A DNA stretch of 52,620 nt from Candidatus Nanoarchaeia archaeon. Its GTDB lineage: Archaea; Nanobdellota; Nanobdellia; SCGC-AAA011-G17; JAUYJU01. Below, piece by piece: positions 38,097-46,664 of this stretch. Position 1 is the first letter of the stretch. The number at the start of each line of letters is the position of its first letter. The stretch spans positions 1 to 52,620 of the forward strand of contig JAUYJU010000017.1 in assembly GCA_030700155.1 (NCBI GenBank), in the 5' to 3' direction. Position numbers and translations under genes: made by a program. The notes beneath the pieces are model-generated. The model saw nothing but the letters and a program-made list of their open reading frames with translations. It was not told the origin of the DNA and did no database searches.

Positions 38097-38918
38097 TTAC
38101 TTAGTTCTAGAAAATCTAGAATCTTTAAACACTGTTCTGTTAAATCCTTGTTTAGTGGTTTTATCAGTAGACCCAAACAATCTTTTCACTTTAGTCTTAA
38201 ACCTTGTATCCTGATATTCTTCATTCACTAAGGAAGCAGCCAGATGATTAAACTCAACTGTTGAATCCGCATTTAAATTCATTAAAGTATGAGGTCGTAA
38301 TTCAGATAAAGAATGTAAAAATCCAACGTCATCAGGTAATACAGCCAATACTGGAACTTCTGCTGCATCCTCTATATCTTCTATGCTTAACTCAAAATTC
38401 TTTCCTCTAACTTTATTTAATATTAGTCCATTGATAGGAGTACCTTTATCCTTAGCTAACTTTATTGCCCTCATTGTTGTGCTTAAAGTAGGATAATCTG
38501 GAGTTGTAACTACAAACAATTCATCAGCCGCAATCATAGTTGCTAACATCTCTTCATTCAAATTAGGAGAAGAATCTAATAAAATAAAATCAAAACTTTT
38601 TTTAATAGTATCAATAACTCTCTTCAATCTTAAAGGATTTACTCTTTTATGCATCAGTGAACTTGGAAGAATGTACAATCCTTCTTCATACTTCAAAATT
38701 GCTTTAGTTACATCAGCATCCCCTCTTAATACATCATGTAAAGTTGCTTCAGGTTTTACAATACCTAAATGCAAGGCAAGATTTGGAGCAGTAAAATTTG
38801 AATCAACTATCAATACCTCTTTTCCAAACTTATGAGACAAAGTAGCGCCTAAATTCAAAGTAGTTGTAGTTTTCCCCACTCCACCTTTTATAGAAATTAT
38901 TCCTATTGATCTTCCCAT
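38097..38918 (-). CDS. ParA/MinD-family ATPase
   Basis: Deviant Walker A SIKGGVGKTTTTLNLGATL, DFILLDSSPN, VVTTPDYPTLS. Confidence 0.93.
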   Translation of the reverse strand: MGRSIGIISIKGGVGKTTTTLNLGATLSHKFGKEVLIVDSNFTAPNLALHLGIVKPEATLHDVLRGDADVTKAILKYEEGLYILPSSLMHKRVNPLRLKRVIDTIKKSFDFILLDSSPNLNEEMLATMIAADELFVVTTPDYPTLSTTMRAIKLAKDKGTPINGLILNKVRGKNFELSIEDIEDAAEVPVLAVLPDDVGFLHSLSELRPHTLMNLNADSTVEFNHLAASLVNEEYQDTRFKTKVKRLFGSTDKTTKQGFNRTVFKDSRFSRTK

Positions 38919-39160
38919 TATCTATACGCCTCTTTTAATTTATCAATCACATCTCTAGCCTCTGATACAGCCTCTCTCGCCTCTTTTTTCCCAAGGATTT
39001 CTTTATCTAAATCATTTTTAAGATCTTCAAATCTTGGAGTTTTCATCCTCTCTTTCATAACTCTCTCTTCTTTATAGAGTCTCATTAACCTTTCAGCAAC
39101 AGATAACTTAGAATTCTTCTTTACTTCACCAATTTTTTCAACAGATAAGCCTTCCACCAT
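38918..39160 (-). CDS. hypothetical 80-aa protein coupled to the ParA/MinD gene
   Basis: Stop/start overlap with the ParA/MinD gene. Confidence 0.65.
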   Translation of the reverse strand: MVEGLSVEKIGEVKKNSKLSVAERLMRLYKEERVMKERMKTPRFEDLKNDLDKEILGKKEAREAVSEARDVIDKLKEAYR

Positions 39161-39252
39161 CTCTATTTACTCAAATTTTTACATTTAAATACTTTATTAT
39201 TACGATTATTAACATAAAAAAGCTTTTAAAGACTTATTCTATAGAACTTTTT

Positions 39253-39771
39253 ATGAATCACAACATACCTTATAGTCCGATGGAACTTGCAGTCATGCAG
39301 GTTTGTCTAGAAATTGGATATACAACTAAAAAAATTGCAGATATAGTTGAAAGACCTGAAGAAGGAGTTTACTTAAAATTAAAAAGACTTCGGAGGAAGC
39401 ACCCAAAAAAGTGGAATTATAGAATATTAAGTACTGCTCTTAAAGACCTTCCTGAGACTAAAAATAAATACCTAGCTTCAAAAAAGTATTACAAATATCA
39501 TGAACTAGAAATTGAAGTTTTAAGAAATGGGGTAGAAAAAGGACTTACATTATTAGGACTTGAAGAACTACTAGGTAGACCATACAGGGGAATTTTACAA
39601 AAAATTAATAAATTAGAGAAAGAAAACCCTGAAGAATGGGATCACGGAGTAGTTAAAAAGTATCAAAGAGAATCCTACAGCATGAATAGAGAATCCTTTA
39701 GAAAACATCACAGAACTTATCGGAGCAAAAATAAAGAGTGGATTAATGAGCAAAAAAGAAAAGCTAAGTAA
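39253..39771 (+). CDS. putative DNA-binding protein with duplicated HTH-like unit
   Basis: Two similar ~50-aa units: YSPMELAVMQVCLEIGYTTKKIADIVERPEEGVYLKLKRLRRKHPKKWN / YHELEIEVLRNGVEKGLTLLGLEELLGRPYRGILQKINKLEKENPEEWD. Confidence 0.65.
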   Translation: MNHNIPYSPMELAVMQVCLEIGYTTKKIADIVERPEEGVYLKLKRLRRKHPKKWNYRILSTALKDLPETKNKYLASKKYYKYHELEIEVLRNGVEKGLTLLGLEELLGRPYRGILQKINKLEKENPEEWDHGVVKKYQRESYSMNRESFRKHHRTYRSKNKEWINEQKRKAK

Positions 39772-39787
39772 AAAAAGAGGTTAACTA

Positions 39788-40093
39788 ATGAAAATACTTT
39801 ATAATCAAAAATGTGCAAGATGCCCTAAGATGGTTCCGATAATTTCTAGGAAACAATTTCCACTTTGTTATAATTGCCAGAAAAAAGAATTACAAGGTGA
39901 AATAAAAGATCCAAAAATGAAAAAATTATTTGATATTCCTGAAGAATATTACATGGAAAGTCCGTTCCTGCGTTCAATAAAATCATATTACTTAAAGTTT
40001 AATAAAATCTCAGATAAACAGAAAGAATTCTTCAAAAAAACTATAGAAGAAATTAAAGAAGATAAGGCTAAGAAATTAAAAAAGGAGGCTTAA
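39788..40093 (+). CDS. small zinc-ribbon-like protein
   Basis: CARCPKMVP...CYNCQKKE, 101 aa. Confidence 0.6.
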   Translation: MKILYNQKCARCPKMVPIISRKQFPLCYNCQKKELQGEIKDPKMKKLFDIPEEYYMESPFLRSIKSYYLKFNKISDKQKEFFKKTIEEIKEDKAKKLKKEA

Positions 40094-40124
40094 ACAAAAT
40101 TTCAATTACGAGAAAAATTAGAAT

Positions 40125-41081
40125 TCACTCTTCCTCTTTAGCTTTCTTAAGGTTCAAATCAACAAAACCTTCTGTTTCATAGATGTATCTCATTGCTTCC
40201 ATTATTTTTTTAACTTCTTCTTTTGAACCCCCAGGAGAAAATTCATTGATTAATTTTGCTAACCTACTATCATTATATATCACCTTACCTAAAAACACAA
40301 GTCCATTATCATAAGTCTCTAACACATCATTAATAATCCCGCTAATTGTATTTTCCATTTCAATTGAGATTCCACCTTCAGGTTCTTTTGCTTCTGGTCT
40401 TCTTGGTTTTAATGGTTTCCCTGAGAAGATTTTATGCATTATTTTTTGAATTTGTTTTTTCTCTCCCCCCTCTAACCAAGTACTAAATTTAATTAGTATT
40501 CTGGCTTCTGCATCATTAACTAACCTACGGAAACTTCCCCAATTAAAATCATTTACTATTAGTTCTGGATTGCCTTTCATCATTTTAATTGCATGAAGTT
40601 CAGTTATTAAGATTTCATACAACTTTTCCATTAAATCATTTACCCATGCCTCACCTTCCTCAGTTAACCAGCCTATTTTATCAACCTCCTTTTTAGAACT
40701 AAGTCTTTCTAAATCTTTTATTATTTCATTTTGAGTCTTGATTTCTCCTTTGATGTTCACTAATTCTTCAGAGATTAAAGACTCCATTAAATTCAATATT
40801 TTGAGGTGTTCTTTAATAAAAAGTTCATGATATTTCTCTCTTATCTTAACAGGATCTTTAATAAGATCAATTTCTATTTGCATTTCTTTAAGTTCTTTAT
40901 CTTTAAGTCTTTTAAGTTCAATCTTTCCTTTTTCATCTCTCTCTATTCCAGCTAAAGCGTCCTGTTTAATTGTAAAACTGACAACATATGCTTCCCAAAT
41001 TTTCTTTGCTTCATTTAAATCTTTAAGAACAACTTTTTCACCTTCTTCTTTTTTTCCAAAGAGTCTATTCAAAAGGCCCAT
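40125..41081 (-). CDS. hypothetical helical protein
   Basis: 318 aa ORF. Confidence 0.7.
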   Translation of the reverse strand: MGLLNRLFGKKEEGEKVVLKDLNEAKKIWEAYVVSFTIKQDALAGIERDEKGKIELKRLKDKELKEMQIEIDLIKDPVKIREKYHELFIKEHLKILNLMESLISEELVNIKGEIKTQNEIIKDLERLSSKKEVDKIGWLTEEGEAWVNDLMEKLYEILITELHAIKMMKGNPELIVNDFNWGSFRRLVNDAEARILIKFSTWLEGGEKKQIQKIMHKIFSGKPLKPRRPEAKEPEGGISIEMENTISGIINDVLETYDNGLVFLGKVIYNDSRLAKLINEFSPGGSKEEVKKIMEAMRYIYETEGFVDLNLKKAKEEE

Positions 41082-41255
41082 ATCATAACTTCAATTGTCT
41101 AGCACTTTAAAAACTTTTCCAACAGAAACCTTTAAAAGCCCTATTTCCTTAATCAAAACTATGACACGAGTTGATTATCTTCATAAGTAAGGACGATTTC
41201 TCTAGTTTCAACTCTAAAAACCTTTATAAATCTTCAATAGATAGTCTTTTATCAT

Positions 41256-41327
41256 GGCGGTCGTTGTCTAGTGGTATGATCTGGGACTGTGGCTCCCATG
41301 GCCGGAGTTCGATTCTCCGCGACCGCC
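41256..41327 (+). tRNA. tRNA-His (anticodon GTG), including encoded G-1
   Basis: G GCGGTCG...TGGGA CTGTGGC TCCCA...CGGAGTTCGATTCTCCG CGACCGC C; TATA box tttataaat about 27 nt upstream. Confidence 0.95.
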
Positions 41328-41346
41328 CTTTCAAAAAGAGGTTAAC

Positions 41347-42630
41347 ATGAAAATAGAAAGAGCAAAAGGAACAAGAGATTTCTTACCTAAGGAAGCCTTA
41401 GCTAGGCAGTCCATGACTGATAAATTAAGAAAAGTCTTTGAAAAATACGGTTTCTCACCTACAGAAACTCCTATCTTAGAAAGATATGAAACTCTAGCCT
41501 CAAAATATGCTGGGGGTTCAGAAATTCTTAAAGAAACTTTCAAATTAAAAGATCAAGGAGATAGAGAACTAGGATTAAGATACGACTTAACAGTACCATT
41601 ATGCAGAGTTATAAGTTCAAATCCTCAATTAAAAATGCCATTCAAAAGGTATCAAATGGAAAGAGTTTTCAGAGATGGTCCAATCTCAGCAGGAAGATAC
41701 CGTGAATTCTATCAATGTGATGTAGACATTATAGGTTGCAAAAATATGACAGCAGATGCTGAACTATTAGCCTTAACTAAAGATGTTTTCAAAGAATTAA
41801 AATTAAAAGTAAATATCAAAGCAAACAATATCAAAATATTATACTCTATTTTAGAGTATGCAGGAATAAAAGAAAATAAAGAATCAGTTCTATTAAGTTT
41901 AGATAAATTTGAAAAAATAGGAGAAAAAGGTGTAATAGAAGAATTAAAACAAAAGAAAATTCCAGAAGATTCCATTAAAAAGTTATTAACTGCAATAGGA
42001 ACAAAAGGCTCTAATGAAGATAAAATAAAGAAACTAGATAAATTATTACAAAACAAAGAAGGCTTGGAAGAGATGAAACAATTAATTAAATATTCTAAAG
42101 ATTTTAATGCAGATTTTGAATTAGATTTAGGCTTAGCTCGTGGATTAAGTTATTACACAGGAACAGTTTTTGAAGTAAAACTAAAAGAAGGAAAAATAAC
42201 AAGTTCTGTAGCAGGCGGAGGCCGTTATGATAAAATTATAGGTCAATTTATAGAATCAAAACAAGAATATCCAGCAGTTGGAATTTCTTTTGGAATAGAC
42301 AGAATTTATGATACAACTACTCTAGAAAACAGACAAACTATCTCAGACGTCTTCGTAATACCGATAAACACTTTATCTAAATCAATAAAAATAGTCCAAA
42401 AACTAAGAGCAGAAGGTATCAAAGCAGAGATAGACCTTTTAGGAAGAAACATAGGTAAAAACTTAGATTATGCTAACACTCAAGGAATTCCTTTTGTAAT
42501 TTTTGCAGGAGAAAAAGAATTGAAGGCTAAAAAACTAAAATTAAAAGACATGAAATCTGGAAAAGAACAATTATCAGATCTAGATTCTATAATCAAAACT
42601 ATTAAAAAAAGCCTTACATACTCTCCTTAG
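41347..42630 (+). CDS. hisS: histidyl-tRNA synthetase
   Basis: AKGTRDFLP, RYDLTVPLCR, YQMERVFRDGPISAGRYREFYQCDVDIIG, ARGLSYYTGTVFE, GGRYDKIIGQF. Confidence 0.97.
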   Translation: MKIERAKGTRDFLPKEALARQSMTDKLRKVFEKYGFSPTETPILERYETLASKYAGGSEILKETFKLKDQGDRELGLRYDLTVPLCRVISSNPQLKMPFKRYQMERVFRDGPISAGRYREFYQCDVDIIGCKNMTADAELLALTKDVFKELKLKVNIKANNIKILYSILEYAGIKENKESVLLSLDKFEKIGEKGVIEELKQKKIPEDSIKKLLTAIGTKGSNEDKIKKLDKLLQNKEGLEEMKQLIKYSKDFNADFELDLGLARGLSYYTGTVFEVKLKEGKITSSVAGGGRYDKIIGQFIESKQEYPAVGISFGIDRIYDTTTLENRQTISDVFVIPINTLSKSIKIVQKLRAEGIKAEIDLLGRNIGKNLDYANTQGIPFVIFAGEKELKAKKLKLKDMKSGKEQLSDLDSIIKTIKKSLTYSP

Positions 42631-42750
42631 GATCCTGCTTTTCACCCAGGTTTCTTATACAAGGCTAAATATAATTTAAGAAAATACACTTTTTAAAGTT
42701 TTTCTTTTCTCAATTTAGTGGTTATATAACGAATCTAATTATAATACTTT

Positions 42751-43068
42751 TTAAGCAGAAATTTCCACTTTTTGTTCCATTTTTTCTAAGTTTTGTAGAA
42801 TTAAACTATCATAGAGAGTGATTAACTGCTTTGCTGTTGCATTATCTTTATTGATTTTGTATAAGGTGGCTCTTCCGATTTTCCTTGTTTTTACTATAAT
42901 GCCTAACTCTAGTAATTTAGGTATTAATGTGTTTAAAGTTCCCCAGCTTACTCTCGCATTAAGCATGTCAGTTAAAGTATAATCAAAATCTCTACCTTCT
43001 ATCAAATACTGCAGAATTCTCATTCTTGGATTGTCTCCAATATGTTCTAAAAAGATTGATTCTTCCAT
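42751..43068 (-). CDS. winged-helix transcriptional regulator
   Basis: 105 aa; NPRMRILQYLIEGRDFDYTLTDMLNARVSWGTLNTLIPKLLELGIIVKTRKIGRATLYKI. Confidence 0.8.
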   Translation of the reverse strand: MEESIFLEHIGDNPRMRILQYLIEGRDFDYTLTDMLNARVSWGTLNTLIPKLLELGIIVKTRKIGRATLYKINKDNATAKQLITLYDSLILQNLEKMEQKVEISA

Positions 43069-43091
43069 GGTTTTTCATAAGATTAAACTAT

Positions 43092-43158
43092 ATTTAAACC
43101 TTTTGTTTTTGTATATTGATGTATAATTACTAAAGGTAATATTTATTAAGGTTTAAAT
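43092..43158. promoter_or_regulatory. divergent archaeal promoters (mirror-image AAGGTTTAAAT elements)
   Basis: ATTTAAACCTT (43092-43102) and AAGGTTTAAAT (43148-43158), each upstream of one divergent gene. Confidence 0.55.
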
Positions 43159-43170
43159 CAATTATGATTT

Positions 43171-43452
43171 ATGGAAAATGTTCTGAAGAAATTGATTTTA
43201 CAAAAGCTAGTTAGAGCTAACGTTTGGGGTGGTAAACACACTCCCATTGAATTTGTTGTTAAAGGCATTCCAGAACACTATAGAAATACCCATAAGGGTC
43301 AGAAAGCCGTGGAAAAGGCTTTGAAAGAATTGACAAATGATAACTTGATAATTTTTCTTCCTAAGAAAACTGGAAAAGGTGCCGGAGATCATGTTTCTTT
43401 GAATCCTAGAAAAGTCAGTGAAATAAGACAGTTTCTTGAAAAAGTTTTCTAA
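43171..43452 (+). CDS. winged-helix-like small protein
   Basis: 93 aa; KAVEKALKELTNDNLIIFLPKKTGKGAGDHVSLNPRKVSEIRQFLEKVF. Confidence 0.7.
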   Translation: MENVLKKLILQKLVRANVWGGKHTPIEFVVKGIPEHYRNTHKGQKAVEKALKELTNDNLIIFLPKKTGKGAGDHVSLNPRKVSEIRQFLEKVF

Positions 43453-43613
43453 TAAATCTTCCCTAAATCTTCAATTTTTTTACCGCGCCTGCAATTAACA
43501 CAGGTTCCAGAATTCTTATCAAAGCATTTCAATCCAACTAATTTACCGCAAATCTCACAACTCAAATTAGCAAGTTCATTCTCGCATATCTGACAAACAC
43601 TTTGCTCTTTCAT
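43449..43613 (-). CDS. 54-aa zinc-finger protein (4+ Cys, B-box/HIT-like)
   Basis: MKEQSVCQICENELANLSCEICGKLVGLKCFDKNSGTCVNCRRGKKIEDLGKIY*; ATGA overlap with 43610-43861; missing from the ORF track. Confidence 0.65.
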   Translation of the reverse strand: MKEQSVCQICENELANLSCEICGKLVGLKCFDKNSGTCVNCRRGKKIEDLGKIY

Positions 43614-43861
43614 TTTCTAGCCATCTTCACAAAGAAGAAATAAATTAAAGCACCTATAAAACTAGCAAATATAATCACTAATATCCAAATTACCTTAGTA
43701 CTATCTTTTCTAAATCTTCTCTTAACACAATCTATCAACATCCAAAGCCAGAATAATGCTCCAGCTAACCAGAGTGCATGCATAAAAAACATAGGTAAGA
43801 AAAATATCAAAAGTGCTGCAACTAATACAAAAATAAAGATATTACTCAACATCATCTTCAC
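43610..43861 (-). CDS. small membrane protein
   Basis: 83 aa; phospholipase_D_nuclease N-terminal-like layout WLWMLIDCVKRRFRKDSTKVIWILVIIFASFIGALIYFFFVKMARK. Confidence 0.7.
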   Translation of the reverse strand: MKMMLSNIFIFVLVAALLIFFLPMFFMHALWLAGALFWLWMLIDCVKRRFRKDSTKVIWILVIIFASFIGALIYFFFVKMARK

Positions 43862-44624
43862 CTTCTTCAGTTATTTCAACTAGTTCTTCATCAAGAACTT
43901 CTTGTTTATTTGCATCATATTTTGTAATATCGATTTCTCCAAATGGAACTTTTTGATGTAAATCAATATCATGATTATTAGACAAATACAATAAAGGCAT
44001 AAAAGTATAAATTTTATTATCCCTTGATGGATTATCTCCCACCAATTCTGAAAAAGTAACTTTCTCTTTTTTTGAAAACCATCCCACTATTCTATTATAA
44101 ACGCTTTTAATCAACTTAGTAATATCTATCTTTTTAGTAGGTAATTCAACTTCATTTATCACTCTTTCAGATTTTTTTCTAATAATTCTTTTATGTTCTA
44201 CTTTTAAGGCAGTATCTAAGGCACTCATCAAATCATTCAAATCAATTCTTCTCTTTCTTGCTTGAGGAGTTTTAATAAGTAAATCAGGTATAACTTCTTT
44301 TGTAATTGGATCTATAATATAACCCTCGTCATCTAACAAATCTTCATCAGTACGGAATAATTGGGCATCAAATTCTGTCATATCCTCATTCAAAAATTTA
44401 TGAGATTTAATTTTCAATAGAATCGCAGCTGCTAAAATTACTTTTCCAGATATAAAGAAATTATGTTCTTGTAATCCCTTTACAATATCAAGATATTTTC
44501 TTGATAATAGTGAAATATCAACGTCCCAAGGATTCATCTGTTCAGACTTAACTAGATCTTGGATAATAGTCTGCCAAGTAAGCTCGTCTTTCTTCATCAG
44601 CATATCTAATAATCTGTCTTGCAT
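43842..44624 (-). CDS. scpA: ScpA-like kleisin (segregation and condensation protein A)
   Basis: MNPWDVDISLLSRKYLDIVKGLQEHNFFISGKVILAAAILLKIKSHKFL. Confidence 0.9.
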   Translation of the reverse strand: MQDRLLDMLMKKDELTWQTIIQDLVKSEQMNPWDVDISLLSRKYLDIVKGLQEHNFFISGKVILAAAILLKIKSHKFLNEDMTEFDAQLFRTDEDLLDDEGYIIDPITKEVIPDLLIKTPQARKRRIDLNDLMSALDTALKVEHKRIIRKKSERVINEVELPTKKIDITKLIKSVYNRIVGWFSKKEKVTFSELVGDNPSRDNKIYTFMPLLYLSNNHDIDLHQKVPFGEIDITKYDANKQEVLDEELVEITEEGEDDVE

Positions 44625-44699
44625 ACTCTAAATTACTATTATCAGGCTTTTAAATCTTATGGATAGGTTTTTATAAAACCTAGATTAACTTTGGTTTCT

Positions 44700-44993
44700 A
44701 TGTTTTATGATACTGACGAAGAAGCGCATATTCTTTATAGGGAAGTTAAATGTGCAGAAGCTAACCTTTTTGATAATTCAAAACATTCTATAGAAGATAT
44801 GCTTACAACGGCGTATGGATCGTTCAAGAGCCTTGAAAAGTTCTTCCCTAAAAGCTATCTTACGAGGGCTGCAAGAGTTGAACTTGAACACCTAAAAGAG
44901 ACTTATTCTAAACATATAAAACACCAGGAAATAGGTATTTCTGACTATTTAGAGCTGTATTTTGATTTAGACCTTTTTGTAACTACTATCTAA
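44700..44993 (+). CDS. hypothetical protein
   Basis: MFYDTDEEAHILYREVKCAEANLFD...; ATG at 44700 preferred over the track start; upstream TATA tttttataaaac. Confidence 0.6.
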   Translation: MFYDTDEEAHILYREVKCAEANLFDNSKHSIEDMLTTAYGSFKSLEKFFPKSYLTRAARVELEHLKETYSKHIKHQEIGISDYLELYFDLDLFVTTI

Positions 44994-45008
44994 TGATTGC
45001 AATAGAAA

Positions 45009-45200
45009 GGTTTAAATATGAGTGATATATCACTAGTATTATCACCTCTTTTTTCCCAGGATGCAGCTCTCGGGTTGCATCCCAGGGTTTACTAATCCAA
45101 GTCAGAACTATCTTCTTAGGCTTTTTACTGCTGTTTTAAGTATACTTAATTTTCTCGGGTTGCAGACTAGAGTCTATACTACAAATTCAAACTGCAAAAA
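45009..45200 (+). ncRNA. candidate regulated non-coding RNA / structured intergenic element
   Basis: TATA-like aaaggtttaaata, 14-bp perfect palindrome AGTGATATATCACT (45021-45034), hairpin GGATGCA-N10-TGCATCC, second palindrome TTAAGTATACTTAA (45136-45149), direct repeat TCTCGGGTTGCA (45068 and 45153); no long ORF. Confidence 0.45.
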
Positions 45201-45256
45201 GTAACCTAAAATATTTAAGTGGGAAAGTTTAAAAAGTCGTTTATCTTTAAAGAATT

Positions 45257-45442
45257 ATGACAAATGTAACCTTAGAAGAAGTTAATAAAAATGTGCTTGA
45301 ACTAAAAAGAGAAATCGAGGAAATACGTAGCTTTCTAAATGAAGATTTTGAATTAGCCGAAGATGTGAAAAAAGAAATTGAAGAGTCTAGAAAACGTTCT
45401 GATTCTGAATTCATAAGTAATGAAAATATCCAATTTAACTGA
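45257..45442 (+). CDS. antitoxin-like small protein
   Basis: MTNVTLEEVNKNVLELKREIEEIRSFLNEDFELAEDVKKEIEESRKRSDSEFIS resembles archaeal RelB-type antitoxins (pattern recognition only). Confidence 0.55.
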   Translation: MTNVTLEEVNKNVLELKREIEEIRSFLNEDFELAEDVKKEIEESRKRSDSEFISNENIQFN

Positions 45443-45569
45443 AAAAGAAATAGAAGAATTCGCAGTTAAATTAGGAAAGAAAATAACCTCACGAAAAATG
45501 ATGGAAGCTATTAAAGAAAGTGATGAAGCAAAAGAGAAGGGTGTAAAAACCTGGAAATTAAACGTTTAA
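45420..45569 (+). CDS. 49-aa protein overlapping the antitoxin-like ORF
   Basis: MKISNLTEKEIEEFAVKLGKKITSRKMMEAIKESDEAKEKGVKTWKLNV*; overlaps 45257-45442 by 23 nt; below the track cutoff. Confidence 0.5.
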   Translation: MKISNLTEKEIEEFAVKLGKKITSRKMMEAIKESDEAKEKGVKTWKLNV

Positions 45570-45593
45570 TATTCTCGTAAAACTTTCAGAAAA

Positions 45594-45713
45594 TCACTTA
45601 CCGCAACTACAAGTATAACTAGGATAACCACAAGTTCTTCTGCAGACTCTAGCTAATTTACATTCATATTTAGAACTAGATTCATAGTTCAAAGAATAAT
45701 TAGTATAATCCAT
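45594..45713 (-). CDS. 39-aa Cys-rich microprotein
   Basis: MDYTNYSLNYESSSKYECKLARVCRRTCGYPSYTCSCGK*; starts 2 nt after the stop of the 45716-46228 ORF. Confidence 0.5.
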   Translation of the reverse strand: MDYTNYSLNYESSSKYECKLARVCRRTCGYPSYTCSCGK

Positions 45714-45715
45714 AT

Positions 45716-46228
45716 CTAAAGGCTTCCGCCAATTAATCTATTAAAAAAGGATTCAACTTTCTTAACATCAATATCTTCCATAGTTATGGATTTTCCTTGA
45801 ACTTCTCTAGGCGGTTCAGGAATATAAGATTTAATAAATTCTCTTGTAGGTTCAATTGAAATACTAACTGGCTCTTCTTTAATTTCTTCAGCAATTTGAA
45901 CCGGCCCCTCAATTTTAGGTTCAACCTTCACTTCTTCAAAAGTTTTCGGTTCTTCTTTAACATCTATAGGTTTTGCAAAAATATCTAAAGTATTCTGTTC
46001 AGGATGTTTTGAAGCTGATTCTAAGGGCTTTACCTCTACTTTTTGAATGGATTGTTGAATAACCTGAGAATTATGCGGCTGTAATGGTTTAGCAGGCTTT
46101 AAATTTTGAGCTCTTGGTTGAGCATCAATCTGTTCTTCAAAGATTTTATTTTCATCAATCCTTCCAAGGTCCTTAAGCATATTGTACCGGTCAGGATTTG
46201 CTAATCTTGATAAAAGGTCTTCAGCCAT
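45716..46228 (-). CDS. hypothetical, largely disordered protein
   Basis: 170 aa, Pro/Glu/Lys-rich. Confidence 0.65.
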   Translation of the reverse strand: MAEDLLSRLANPDRYNMLKDLGRIDENKIFEEQIDAQPRAQNLKPAKPLQPHNSQVIQQSIQKVEVKPLESASKHPEQNTLDIFAKPIDVKEEPKTFEEVKVEPKIEGPVQIAEEIKEEPVSISIEPTREFIKSYIPEPPREVQGKSITMEDIDVKKVESFFNRLIGGSL

Positions 46229-46309
46229 TTCTACTATTATTAAGAACTTTAATGATTTATAAGTGTTTCGCTAAATAAAATTTATATAGATAAACTACTT
46301 CTTTAATCT

Positions 46310-46642
46310 ATGACAGTTAAACAAAAATATTCTTTGTGGACTGCACCAGCGGACCAATCAGAATCTCCTTTAGGTAATATAAATTTAAAGGAATTGGAAA
46401 AATGTTTAGCGGAAATAGACTCGGATCAATTTAAAAAAGATAGAAAATCTGAACAAAAAGCTTGTAATCATGAAAAAGTATGGAAATCTACTCTAGTCAA
46501 CCTAAGGGGAGTTTATTCAATAAGTCACAATTACTTATGCATGTGCTGTGGATTAGAAAGTGAATCGCCTATAGGAACCTATAAACATCAAAAAATAAAT
46601 CCAAATGAACTTGAGAATATTCTAAACACCCAAGTGGATTAA
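46310..46642 (+). CDS. hypothetical small metal-binding-like protein
   Basis: 110 aa; ACNHEKVW...CMCCGLESESPIG. Confidence 0.6.
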   Translation: MTVKQKYSLWTAPADQSESPLGNINLKELEKCLAEIDSDQFKKDRKSEQKACNHEKVWKSTLVNLRGVYSISHNYLCMCCGLESESPIGTYKHQKINPNELENILNTQVD

Positions 46643-46664
46643 GAAATAAATCTATAATAACCTT

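Noticed and set aside
41160-41215. Short ORF MTRVDYLHK / ATGAC..CTAG as leader peptide or C/D sRNA upstream of tRNA-His
   Set aside because: Too short, no SD or proper C/D boxes, no independent support.
43092-43158. 11-bp perfect inverted repeat ATTTAAACCTT/AAGGTTTAAAT as a possible operator
   Set aside because: Each arm coincides with the TATA/BRE of one of two divergent genes, and the same aaggtttaaat string occurs at another promoter (about 45008). Divergent core promoters explain it.
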